Positions 27,008-38,705 of a stretch of DNA of 64,000 bases are shown here, piece by piece. The notes beneath the pieces are model-generated. The model was not told the DNA's origin. It did no database searches and saw only the letters and a program-made list of their open reading frames with translations. Positions within the stretch are counted from its first letter, which is position 1. Each line of letters begins with the position of its first letter. A program made the translations under genes and the position numbers. The DNA comes from Amblyornis subalaris (Eukaryota; Chordata; Aves; Passeriformes; Ptilonorhynchidae), in NCBI GenBank assembly GCA_018881555.1, contig JACAXG010000007.1, positions 16,101,235 through 16,165,234 on the forward strand. The letters run 5' to 3'.

Positions 27008-27824
27008 AGCATTAGGGTTTCATTGCCATTATAGCACTTTGCATATAATTACCAACAGCTTTAGGTTATAATTATATTGTCATTTAGTATATTTGCAATG
27101 GGGAAAGAATGAACAAAGCAGTGAATTAAATATGCAATGACTGTTGATGTTTTTTGTCTTTTGCTTTCTTAACAACTTCATTAATATTTTGCAATGTTTA
27201 TGAGAAGCTACCTGGAAAAACAGCCATTGCATGCATTTAAACGTGTCACAACTCTAGGAACTAAAAGGACAAAATATACAGAATGAGCAGATGCCCTTTA
27301 GAATTTAAATTTTTTAATATGNACTTAAAAAATTACTGCAATCATTTGCATATTTATTGCGGACGACATTTTCAAAAGACAGCAGCAGTGGGCTAATGCA
27401 GCAGTAAGTGGTAGAACTCCTGTTGACCTGAGCAAGAGCAGAGGTAAATAGGTATCATCCACTCAAGAAAATACCATGAGGTGGTCACTGTTTGTAAAAC
27501 AGTTCGAAAGTTAAAGCCTACTGAGTGTCTGCCTTTGTCCTTGAGATAAAAGCCAAACACATTCTCAGTTCAGTATTTTCTGTGCAGGTGACCAGCATGA
27601 AATACAGTTGAACATGTACATTTTTCCACCATATATGTGAAATAAACTTATGGTTGTCTCTAGGAAATATATAATGGCTCTAGTTTACAAACAAATATGT
27701 AGGCATCATGTACTCTTGATAATATTGCATAATTTGTNTGCATGTCTGTAGACCTAAAAGTGTACTCAGTTGTATGTGAATTTGCTTTGTTAATTAATAA
27801 TGTCACAGTATCAGGTCTATCTGT

Positions 27825-27836
27825 CTCTCTCTCTCT
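27825..27836. repeat. (CT)6 microsatellite
   Basis: Six perfect CT units preceded by an interrupted CTGT. Of little significance beyond use as a possible polymorphic marker. Confidence 0.75.
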
Positions 27837-28219
27837 GGTCTCTTGCTAAAGAATACTGGCAAGACACTATTGAATATATGATATAGAATTATAAAGCATA
27901 AAATATATCAAAACCATTGAGATCTGCTATAAACTCTCAATGCCATACAAGCTTGGTTAAAATACACTTTTGCTGACTAAATTAATTGAGCTTGTAGTTA
28001 TCAATAAAGACAAGTATTTAGTAAAATAACTGGTGCTTGTGACATATTTCAAGTCAGTATCAGAGGTTAGAATTTGACAGCGTGGATGAAGATGTTTCTA
28101 AAGATTGATCTTTCTAGTGATTTTATTTCCAGATAGCATCTCTGTATAGGGCGAACAGGGGCTTTACAAGTGAAATCTGAATGTTGATTTGTAAACAAAG
28201 GATAATTTATAGAGAAGGA

Positions 28220-28271
28220 GAATTTGTTTAGTTTAGAGGATTTGCTTAGTTTAGAATTTGTTTCGTTTAGA
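28220..28271. repeat. Three-copy 18-base minisatellite
   Basis: Units lie at 28220-28237, 28238-28255 and 28256-28271. The first reads GAATTTGTTTAGTTTAGA, the second differs at two positions, and the third lacks the first two bases and has CG for AG. The unit is AT-rich and has no known function. Confidence 0.75.
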
Positions 28272-31200
28272 AACAAGATAAGTACATCAACTGAGATTAA
28301 TTGGTAATTGAGAGTATGATTTCTTCATATTCAAATATTTAGGATTAAATACTTTACAGTGTAACTCTTCATATCTTTGTGTGGTGCAGAGGAAGGTGTG
28401 AAGGTAACAGCAGTCAAACAAATGGAAACACTGGTTGACATTTCTCAAATGCAAAATATTAATGAGTTTCACATCAATACAAAAGTATTAAAAGGAATGT
28501 GTATTATATCTTCCATCTTCTTCTGGCCAGACAGAGGAACTAGGAGTCGAGATCAGTATGACTGAGTAGGAATCATAATTTGTTCTATGTAGAAGCCATA
28601 ATACTCTCTTGGCAAAAAGTATACTTCCATCCAAAAAGATGGAATAAGAGCATCTTTGAATTGGAAAGCCAACCTGTCCACAATCAGGGAAAGCCACAAT
28701 TAAGTTCGCGAGCGTGTACTTCAAAGTCATTCCACCAAGTTGTTTACCGCCCAGGATTTCTCAGTGCAAAAAGGCACATAGATATTTTTTTAAAAAGGAC
28801 AAAACATTTTCTCCCTTTTCCAAGAGCTGCTGAAACAGTAAAAGCTAAGGTAGTGTCCTGCAAATAATAGGTCAGGTCAATTAATAGAAATTTGTCAAAA
28901 TTCTATGTTCAAAGGAAATACTGTAGCAAGAGAATCTCAGTCATTTTGTCATGCTTAGCTGTCTTAAAGGATCTGGCCTCGGGACTTCAACTAAAGTGAC
29001 AATTTAAATTTCTAAAGCTGTATAGCCATCAGGAAGATTACAGTGTTAGTTGTCCCTGAGGTAGGAAACATCCTGCATAAGCACTGCTAAATGCCAGCCT
29101 AAGTGCTGGGCCGAATGCCTTAACCCTAGCAGGATCTTCAACACTGAGGCTGTTTTACGAATCTTTTCTGTGAAACTTGATGGAGAAGGATTTTCTGAGT
29201 GAGTTAAATCCCTGTGAAGATAATGATAATGAGCCACCAAGTAATGTATTACTTAGAATAATAACAGAGTTTCATGGTCTCCAATTTAAAATTTTCTATC
29301 TCTACCCAAACTAGGAATCTGAATACAAAACAAGCACCTAGAGAAAGGCTGGAAAATGGACCCATCAGTTGCTTCTCTTGACAATTAAGTTATAAAACTG
29401 TTCACACTCTTTTTCCTCTTTTTGGATCAATGAATACACAGTATTTTAATGTGATAAAAGTTATTCTAAGCTTCAAGATCACTGATATTAATTAGTTAAT
29501 CAAAGCTTTGTTGGCTGGGATTTTTTTTAAACAGAAAGAGGAATAAACCCAAAGTTTTTGAACTATGTTCTTCTCATGAACAGAAATTAGAAAGGTCATT
29601 ATCTTATGACAATTGTTTACCAGCTAAGAGGTTAATGATATGAGTTTTCATTTTTCAAATTTTATGTATAAGGCACAAAATTCATTGAGAGAAGCAATAT
29701 TCTGCCAGCATGGTCCCGTAGTAAACAAGCTTTCAGAAAAACTGTGATAAATAAAGTATCTGATAGATAAATGAATGCCATGAAAGCTAATGCTCTGCTT
29801 AATGGATGCACAACTTCACCAGCATCCATTAATTTGTATATGGATAACCTGTAAGTATAGGTGGTCCTTGAGACAATTATACTTCAGCTAAGCATGACAT
29901 GAAGAGCACACAATGAAACATCCTCCTTGCAGATGCCGTAATGGTGAACAACAGGACAGATTATTTTACTGAGGGATTATNTTACTGGCTCATAAATCCA
30001 GATCAATTCTGACAAGGCTCAGCTCCGGGGATGACAAACCTCCTCTTTCTCTTGTGATGTTGACTGGAAGATGCCAGGCTAATGATCTTACTCTATTAGG
30101 GTTTTTCCAGTGCCATAATTTGATGGTGTCTTGTTTGAATGTTTATATTCATTTTCTTTTAAGTTATGAGATGGCTTTTTAGACCTTGGTACATCTGACA
30201 ATAGTAATTCTGAAAACTCTTTTTCCAGTGAGAAATTTGAACCCACAGATTTACTATTGTTTCTANCATGTTGTGCTAGTCAATAGACGGTCCTTCCACC
30301 CTCGTCAGAGGCAAAAATTGTGTACTTAATTAGGAATAATTAAAATACCACAACCAATCAAAATGGATCCCCATTCCCAAATGTTACTGAAATTTCAGAA
30401 AGATGGTTACTATTTTTGTTAATTCATCTAACTGATCACTTTTTAGATTGATAGGGTAAAAAATGAAAGTGCTGAGAGGTGTTTTGCTTGTGCTTTCTTC
30501 TTGATGGATTATTAACAAAAGTTTTATCTAATGATCAGATGATTCTAAAATGTTTTAGAAGGGATTTTCAGGGGGTTTTATGCATAAAATCTATATATCT
30601 GATAATTCTGTGTCCTCTTACTTATCCATGCATATTGCATCTGTTTAAAGAGAGAGTGTTATTGAACACAATATTCAAGGTAGAGGAACATGCCATGTCA
30701 GTTGTTATTAATAAATTTACAGATCATTCATATCTTATTAATGTGACTAGATTGTCTGCATTTTCTCACTTATTATACGCCACCCTTCAGATTCTCACTA
30801 GTGAATTTCATTTGTCCTTGTGCTGCCCAGCTGCCTATCTTTGATAGGTCTTTCTGCAGTACATTCCTGACGTTTCTGTTTTGCCTAGTCAAAATAACTT
30901 TGTATACATATGTTCTAGTTTATAATATGTACTAATCTGCTGGTCAACAAACTAATAACAGTAAGGTTTTCTGTAGTCCCTTTTCTTCTAAACTGGCTTC
31001 AGTTTTGGAGCTGTGTATGTACATAAGTAGTGTCTAACCAGTGTTATGCAGATACTGTATTACTGTCTACTATAAGTCAGTGTATATTTGTGACTGATCC
31101 AGNGGGTAAAAGCTTTGCTAATGTAGCTAAGTGCCTACTTTCTAGAAACAAATCAATATGACATTACAGACCTAATTTTTTCTCCCAGTTTTAACCTGCC

Positions 31201-31303
31201 CCCATCTCTTTACCTTGCCTGCCTCTATTATCTCTGTATTAATACAAGGCCTCAGGAGCGAAACAGAGTTATAAATGAGTCCTAGTGTCCTGGGTCTAAA
31301 AAA

Positions 31304-31359
31304 ATCATATGAATCACAGAATTATGGGAGTGTTTGGTCAAGAATTAAACCCTGATGAT
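31304..31359 (-). mobile_element. Possible degraded CR1 3' tail interrupted by the second LTR
   Basis: The stretch AATCATATGAATCACAGAAT resembles the complement of the CR1 tail repeat, and the following GTTTGG...CCCTGATGAT loosely matches the CR1 words GGTTTGGG and AAGATCAT. Joining the left flank to the sequence just after the LTR and its duplicated bases gives a plausible continuation of the CR1 text. The match is weak and short, so the call is tentative. Confidence 0.35.
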
Positions 31360-31619
31360 TGTGCTGGTTTGGCTGTGGTAGGTTGAATTTTCTTCATAGT
31401 AGCTAATACGGGCTGTTTCAGATTTGTGCTGGAAACAGTGTTGATAATACAGAGATGTTTTTGTTACTGCTGAGTAAAGCCTTTTCTGCTCCTCAGCCCA
31501 CCGCACTCCACCAGTGAGAAGGCTGGGAGTGCACAGGAAGTTGGGAGGGGACATAGCCAGGACAGCTGACCCCAACTGACCAAAGAGAAATCTCACACCA
31601 TATGGCATCATGCTCACCA

Positions 31620-31627
31620 TATAAAAG
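31620..31627 (+). promoter_or_regulatory. TATA box of the second LTR
   Basis: A perfect TATAAAAG is placed 260 bases into the 579-bp LTR, as expected for the end of U3. It marks the transcription direction as plus strand. Whether it still starts transcription is not known. Confidence 0.6.
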
Positions 31628-31807
31628 GTGGGGGAAGAAAAAGGAAGGGAGGAAAGTTCAGAGTGATGGTGTTTGTCTTCCCAAGTCACTGTTCTGGGTG
31701 ATGGAGCCCTGCTTTCTTGGGAATGGCTGAACACCTGTCTACCCATGGGAAGTGGGGAATGAATCTCTTGTTTTGCTTTGCTNGCACGTGCAGCTTTTGC
31801 TTTACCT

Positions 31808-31813
31808 GTTAAA
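31808..31813 (+). terminator. Decayed poly(A) signal of the second LTR
   Basis: GTTAAA stands where the family, as I remember it, has ATTAAA. The one-base change would weaken polyadenylation. It lies about 190 bases after the TATA box, giving a plausible R region. Confidence 0.4.
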
Positions 31814-32564
31814 CGGTCTGTCTCAAGCCACNAGTTTTCTNACTTTTACTCTTCTGATTCTCTCCGCCATTCCAGTGCGAGGGGACTGAGTGAGCAGCTG
31901 TGTGGGGCTTAGTCNCTAGCAGGGGCTAAACCATGGCAAGGATCTTACTGGTATCTGTGTACCTTTATTTTATTTATTGACATACTATTAGAAAATAACG
32001 CTGAAAAGAATACATGTAAAAAATGTAACTGGACGGGCCCTGAATTTTTAAATCTTTATTAATTATGCAAACACTGGCTTCTTCTTCAGTGTGAGATTTG
32101 GTTGAAACAGTGAATTAGCAAAGCGGGGGTTTGACCTTGTATTTTTACTGCTACCAAGACTATACAGTGCAAAGAAGCACATAAGTGGATGCCTGTAAAA
32201 TTTTTTGGTTTACGTAATTGAAAAATGTGATCAAAAAAACTTGCTTATTGATTTCACCAACAGTATTGTTTTAGTTTTCCCTTTGTATGTACCTCAAGTT
32301 TCTGAAAAGAGGAACAGCCTACACACTGCCAAGTGGAAACTATTTGTGAATAGTCTTGGACAAGTGTGGCTTAAAAACCTGCCTTGCTACTAGCATGTGA
32401 AAAATTCTGTTCTGAGATCTTGACAAATTGGCAGCTAAAAGAGGGCACATTGCTTCCCCTGCCCATTCATTGCTCAGTTTTGCCTACAGAAATGTGAGAT
32501 GAGGTAAGGAAGAGTCTAGAAAGGTAGGTAGCTTAGAATTACAGCACAACTCCTTTTCTTTTGC

Positions 32565-32578
32565 ATTTGCATGCAAAT
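32565..32578. promoter_or_regulatory. Palindrome of two overlapping octamer (POU) motifs
   Basis: A perfect 14-base palindrome, ATTTGCATGCAAAT, contains the octamer on each strand: ATTTGCAT at 32565-32572 and ATGCAAAT at 32571-32578. The octamer is the classic site of POU factors such as Oct1, and palindromic octamer pairs are known to bind POU dimers. The spacing here is one base shorter than the PORE element as I remember it. Further candidate sites follow, including a GAGGTCA half-site near 32610. Function is inferred only. Confidence 0.35.
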
Positions 32579-33832
32579 TGATCTAGAAATCCATCAGCTG
32601 ACTCTGTTAATGAGGTCAAGAAAAACATGCAGAGTTAATCAAACCGAGATATAGTTTTTATTGGTTAACTGTCTCTAGGGATGGAAACTCAGGACCACAA
32701 TTTTTCTTCTGTGCTTTGCAGAAACACCTTGCCATAAGTGCTATTGGAATTTAATTTCATTGAAGAGCTGCCTCTCTTTTCCCTTTTGCACAAAAGTTAC
32801 CCATGCATGTCAGTCTTGTCATTTTAATTGAACTTATAGGCATGAGTGGCATGTGGTGGAATTTAATCTGTCAGTATAACAATAATAAATTATTGCAGTA
32901 GGTTTGATAAAGAAACCTGGGACTTTGCAGAGAATAGTAAAGAAGGGGGGGTCTGGAGGAAGAAGTTTCATATAGCTTTGCCTGACAGTCAACTTCTCTG
33001 TTTTATCCATTTCTTCTTGTCATTTCTTCTGCATGTTGTTGCCTAATTATTTCAGACACTATGCTCGTCATATTCTGCATTACAGCTATTAGTCAAATGG
33101 TTCAATCTTTTCCAGTCTGCCTTTCAGACAGGATAATGTTTCTAGTTACTTTTACAGCCTCTCTTCTTTTTCAATCATTTTGCTTGTACTTTGAAATAAA
33201 TTGTAGAAATAAGATNTATCATGTTGAATTTGTGACACATATTAGGGAGGCAATTAATTTCAGCTTTGAATCTGAAAGATTAAATGACACTGGTAGTTGT
33301 GACCATGTGGCCTGAATAAAAAATATCATGGGAAATGCCGGGATTCATAAGTATTCCAAATAATTTCCTGCTGAAGTGCAAGGTTTTGTGAGACGTCTAT
33401 CTGTAGAAGCCTCCCAGATTTAAGTAGCAGCCAGAGGAAAATAGTAGAGTGCTCATTTAAGCCCTTGTGTAACTGAAAGTGGCAGCAAGAGTTTATGAGA
33501 GCTGTGATGGAATTACACAATGAAAGGCCATGCAATTGAGCAGATAATGCCTGATGTTTTGGAGAAGAAAGAGTTGGAGTATTCTGGAAGAATGACNCTG
33601 TTTAACAACTGCTGGCTACTTACATAGTGTTATATTTCAAGGGCTAAGATCTCTGTCTTGGCCCCAAATTGTGATTATAGGACATGGTAACTATTGTTTT
33701 CAGAAGTGCATATACCTCTTCTGGGAATGGAGTATCAAAAATAATCTAAAAGTGCCTAGTTCAAAATAAAGAAACAAAAAGGCATGTGGATTTCACTAGC
33801 AACTGTCAAAACACTTAGAAGCCAAAATGAAG

Positions 33833-33854
33833 GTTTCTACACATATGTAGAAAC
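33833..33854. repeat. Short inverted repeat
   Basis: Perfect 9-base arms GTTTCTACA and TGTAGAAAC enclose a CATA loop. Stems of this size occur by chance in a window this long; no RNA gene is inferred. Confidence 0.6.
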
Positions 33855-36229
33855 ATCTGAAGCTCTTAGATGCCCCTTTGCTTCGTACCGGGTGTGAGGT
33901 GAAAAAGCACCAAAAGGCAAAGACACTTGAGAAGCCTGGCTTTATGTGCTAAGCATGTCCAGAGCAAATCTACTTGACATCAAGAAGTCCCTGAGCAAAT
34001 CTCAGCATCCCCACTCGTCGTAGGGCCAATGGATGGAATGATGATCATGGATTCTGCCTCAACNGTTTCTGCATTTTCTGTTATACAAGCAGAGGTATGA
34101 AATGGACTCAGCCTCAGCAGAGACCAGGCTAACAGCTTGTTCCTCTCCAAGGTGGTTATTCTTACTGCTTGGATACTGAGTCATGCTTCTGGATTACTGT
34201 CATGAGTGTTGCCAAGTTTAAGAGTGTTATTTAGATATTTCAGAAAGGAAATGACTTCACAAGGGAGTTCTCAAATTGTAGAGGTATCACCAAGAATGCA
34301 CGAGAACACCAGTTTGAATAGGTGAGCTGAAATCAGCCTGAGTTAATAGGCAAGTGAAGATCTTGGAGACCAGCAGAGTATGAAGAATGAGAAATGGTGG
34401 GATTATTTAGATTAAAGTAACAATCGAGATGCACATTGGAGAGGGAGGATTGCATTTCTGCTGAAGAAAGCAATAATGCAGTAACTATCATGCAAAACCA
34501 AAAGTTCTCAGGCAATAATTTTCTCTGCATGAATGTGTAAGGAAGGCACAACCTTAGCAGTATCACTCCGAAAGAATCTCCAAAGTTTGTGTATTTGCAG
34601 ATTTAGGAAAAGGTCCAAATCCAAAATGACATCACATACAAGTGTGACAGTAATAGGCATTGCACAGTTTCTCACTCTGACGGAGGGTAATAAATGTAAG
34701 TCTTGCAAGGCAGAACAGTATTTCTGGTTTAGCCATACTGAGCCTAAACTAACAGCTGCACCACTGTCAGAGATGTCAAAGACACTGACTTTGATTTTAG
34801 TTTAGATGGAGAGAGAAAATTTTGGAATAGCAAAATAGATCCATGAATTGTCAGAATAGAGAAGGTACTTAAATATGTGCTTCATGGGAAGAAATTGTGG
34901 TCTTTAAGATCTGTGCCTGCCACATACAATAGATTTTGAAAAAGCTGTATTCTAACCCTAGACTAGGTAACAAAATATTATTTAAGGTCCCTGTAGTTAT
35001 TAGGAAAAGAATAGGAAAGGCTGTGTTTTTCTCTCACAGAGTTGTAAAGCAAAAATAATTCCTCTCTCATCACCAACCTTGGTATCCCTTTGTTTAAGTA
35101 CGAAACAATCAGTCTCTCAGAATTGTTCTAACAGGTATATATTTCAGTGCAAACTTAAGGAGTTTGTTTCATATTTCATAATTAGAAACTAAAGCCTTTG
35201 ATAATGTGATAAGTGGTCCAAATGGGGGTTGCAAATAATCATGTCTAACTAATTATCTACTGTAAAATCAAAAAACACGAGAGAAACAGACACTTGCANA
35301 ATGCAAGCCTTTGGAACAGATGTGCCCTTATTAATAGACATGAGTTGCCTATTAAAACTCTGTGGTGACAAAGAATGTTTTCCACTTTATGAAGGATACC
35401 CTGCCTAACCTTCAGTTTCTGTGTAATTATAAACACAAAAAACTGTAGAAGTAGTGTGGCTTTTCTCTTTTTCCCATTATGCTACAACATGAACTCTTAC
35501 CCCCCAAGGTTTGAAAGGTACTGTACTGCCTATCCAGTTGTCTTTGGATAATTTTGAGGGCTATGTATTGTCTGAAGACATGAAAAGAAATATCATTCAA
35601 TGGGAATATTTTGCCAGTAAAGAAATTCGGCATTCAAAGTCCATTACAAACATCTGACAGATGTGTTGTGTGAATTATTATGGATGTAACAAACAATGTA
35701 GTGTGTGACGGTTTTCTTAAAGATACCAACATAACAGTTTCAGAACTGTATGACAATAAAAAAAATAGTGAGCGTCTTAAAAATATACTATGGGGAACAG
35801 AAAACTCATACATTTATTCATTAGGATAATATTTTAGATATTAATAACTGTTTCCTGTCCCTAACAGATTTCACTGGAGATGAGGTTGAATTTCATTACC
35901 TGTAAGTACAGCTATACATATAACATTATACATGTGGCTTGTCCTATAGATTTCAATGGTATTATTTACGTGCTTAAGACTTGGTGCATGAATATGCATT
36001 TACAAAATAGAGGGTTTAATTATTAGAGATACTGCGCATAAAATCCCCCGACACATGAAGCTAAAATTACCCAGACCTAAACATGAATTAATTCCTTGAT
36101 GCTAGTGGTCATGAGCTAATCTCATTTAAAATATTATTCAGAAAATTAATTAAAAATCTCAAAGATTAAAATAATTTTTTGAAGAGTATGCAAGGTGGGG
36201 GATGTTAAACATAAGGATCTGATATCAGT

Positions 36230-36268
36230 GGGGTTTATGGGGGTTATATGGGGTTTTTTTTGGGGGGG
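36230..36268 (+). other. G-run cluster, possible G-quadruplex
   Basis: Four G runs of four, five, four and seven bases lie at 36230-36233, 36239-36243, 36250-36253 and 36262-36268, separated by T/A-rich spacers of five, six and eight bases. The pattern fits a relaxed quadruplex rule; one loop is a base longer than the usual limit. It may simply be a low-complexity tract. Confidence 0.5.
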
Positions 36269-38599
36269 TGTCATGAATAGCAAAACTAAGATATTATGAA
36301 NAAGTATCAAAACATTGCCATTCAGGCTGCCTAATTCTTCATCCTTAGACTTTTTTCCTTCCAAGATTTTCTAGAAATAGATTGAAAGAGAGAACACTTT
36401 AGATATTCTCCCAATTTTTGTATTTGAAACTCAAAAACACTGGTGTCAGAGAGCAGCTATCTGAAATGAAAGTTTTCCTTTTTCACAACCTTACAAGTGA
36501 GAGAGAAACCCTTAAAGCAAATGTAGTATGGGGTATTTGCATCCGTAGTCTCTCTTTTGGATTCAGCTCTATTGAACTGAAGAATTAAATGAAGGTGAAG
36601 CATTTCAATATTCTTTTTTTTTTAACAACCCACTTCAGAGAATTGATTAACTCCTGCAAAGCACACACAGTGTTCAGCGTACCTGGACTTCAAATGTGGG
36701 TGAAGATTTTGGGTGCTTCCCAGCAGAGGACTGACTATGCTGGTCCCCAACTCTCTGTTGTCTTACAGCCTCATAGGTATTACCTATCCTTTCCCTGTTC
36801 TTAAACACCATGTGAAGCTTCTGACTTTTAGTAATGCAAACCTCTTGCAAAGTGTTCTATTTAAAAATATTTTACTTTTTCCTCTCTGAAATTTAGAGCC
36901 AGCTGATTTCAGTTACAAGCTCAGTTTAGAATACATAAATGGAAAATGTTGGCCACAGATGTATCCATTCAGGGTAACAGAAGCCTTCCTTTTGGAATGA
37001 TGTGTTATGACTTTCTAAATTCCATTCAACAGCATCAGGGCACTACAGTGAAGCCAAAAGACAGCTGAGGTTTAGATATTTTCCCTGTCTAAAATATCTT
37101 TTTTTGACAAGTAAAGATTAGCTTAAAAGGTCAAACTGAATGTTATATCATGTGCTGTAGTAAGTGTAGAAGGACATTAAAAATGTATTCATAGGGAAAG
37201 AGAGCATGTGTATATTCATTCAGTGAGAACAAATATATTCAAATATATACAGGAAATCTACTCCATCCATCTAAGTCTCAGACCTAAAGTACTCACCATT
37301 AAAAAGTCAGCAGTTGTTAATGTTTATCAAACAGTGGGAGTGAAATTACCTCATCTTTTCTTTCCATTTAGGATAGAAGATATTGTATAATAACTGTAAT
37401 TTTTTTTTAATGGATTCATGGACTTAGCAGCTCTCACAAGTTGCTGTAGCTACTTGTACTTTGGGATTTTAAAGGCTGGTAGTGCTGAATCGTGTCTGTA
37501 TGAAGCTAATGTGATGCCATTGCTTAGGGATCAGGGATTCCTCCCTTTCTTACTCTTCATCCTGGTAGTAGCTCTTCTGCTGACCTACTTGATATTTGAC
37601 AATTTTAGGCCTGGGTTCACTGTTCCACGTGAGGCATCTAATGATTTTTGGGATTCCCCTAGTGTATCAATAACAATCAGACGGAGGTGACAGATACAGA
37701 AATAGGACCTGCAAGAGACCTGTGTCTTCTGAAGTGACAGCCAGAATCCAGGTGAAGTATCTTACAGCAACACCAGTGGTACTGTGTCAAAGTGGCACTG
37801 GGGTGTCTACTTGCGTGAGTGTCAACTGAGCCCTTAGTGATTGGGGGTTTTTTGTGTAGTGAGAGGTAGCTAAGTCTCCACCTGCTTTTTTTGCCTCCCT
37901 TCTCCCTGCTTTTGTAGGCACAAATAGCCTGCTTATGTTCAGGTCAGCATAATCCATATCACAAGGGTATCTCCAGCTGGATATATTTGTGTGTGGCTTA
38001 CCAGCAGCAGCCTTAACTCAGGAACATGCATTTATGTATTTTCTTTTCTGCGGCCTTTCCACTCTGTTCATTGCCGCTGCCCCCAGGGAAACATTTGCTT
38101 ACAAAGATTTGTCATCTGTCATCCAGAATTCATCATAATTTTGTTACACATTAGATTTGACACAACTATGATGAATACTCAGGGTGTTGCTTTCCCTTTC
38201 TGTGAATGCCACTTAAATTTGTACAGTCTCTGTTATCCTGGTGACTCATTTCACTTTGATACCATTTTTTAATCGAGAAGGCCGAACAGCATGTCCTGAC
38301 TTTGGTTTCTTTCCAACTGTGGTGAGCTTTGCTTTCCCACATCAGAGAAGATGCTCACCAAAAAGCAAATACGTGCGGCTAAGAAATCAGCTGATCAAAG
38401 CAGCCCTGTCCTTTCCCACAGAGGTGGGAATAGGCCATGGAACACTGGAAAAGAGCATTTAATTAATTGACATTAGGCTTTCCTCTTCAGCCTTCTGGAA
38501 GAATGTCTTTCATCCAAATAATTTCAGCTGTATTTTGTTTAAATCAATATGTCAAGGACATAGGACCTCCTTTCCCAAGTCTGCTCCTGGCCCGCCACA

Positions 38600-38705
38600 A
38601 GTGACTTCAGTGAGTTAATTCACTTCCCCATGATTCTGTTTCCTTATTTGTAAATGGAAACAACCTCCACTGTAGGGCATATCAAGACCCTCAGATGAAA
38701 TGGGA
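38600..38705 (+). mobile_element. Weak MIR-like match
   Basis: The words TTAATTCACTTCCCCATG, CTGTTTCCTTATTTGTAAATGG and, later, CAGATGAAATG fall in the order of the MIR core and 3' half (short words compared; the match is diverged throughout). Support is lower than for the copy near 17.2 kb and could be chance. Confidence 0.3.

Larger units (their letters stand above)
23151..31303. other. Unique AT-rich non-coding sequence with simple repeats
   Basis: The longest open frame is on the minus strand at 26389-26844 (151 codons), with no recognisable domain. Small repeats present are an A/AAACC tract at about 23532-23577, two CT repeats, and an 18-base minisatellite at 28220-28271. No tRNA, rRNA or other RNA gene was recognised. 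Confidence 0.65.
31360..31938 (+). mobile_element. Solo LTR of an avian ERVL-like endogenous retrovirus (579 bp)
   Basis: The element starts TGTGCTGGTTTGG and ends CTAAACCATGGCA. Flanking pentamers ATGAT (31355-31359) and AGGAT (31939-31943) agree at four of five positions, as expected for a 5-bp target duplication. In order on the plus strand there are a TTTGTGCTGGAAACAGTGTT block, a GGGAGGGGACATAGCC block, a TATAAAAG box, a GTTTGTCTTCCCAAGTCAC block and a decayed poly(A) signal. The order and wording match an abundant avian ERVL-like LTR I know from memory; a repeat library would give the exact name. No gag, pol or env remnants flank it. A minus-strand open frame of 133 codons inside it is a by-product. 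It shares its TGTGYTGGTTT start with the first LTR, so the two belong to related families. Confidence 0.9.

Noticed and set aside
31345..31746. Minus-strand open frame of 133 codons
   Set aside because: It is antisense to the second LTR and is explained by that repeat.
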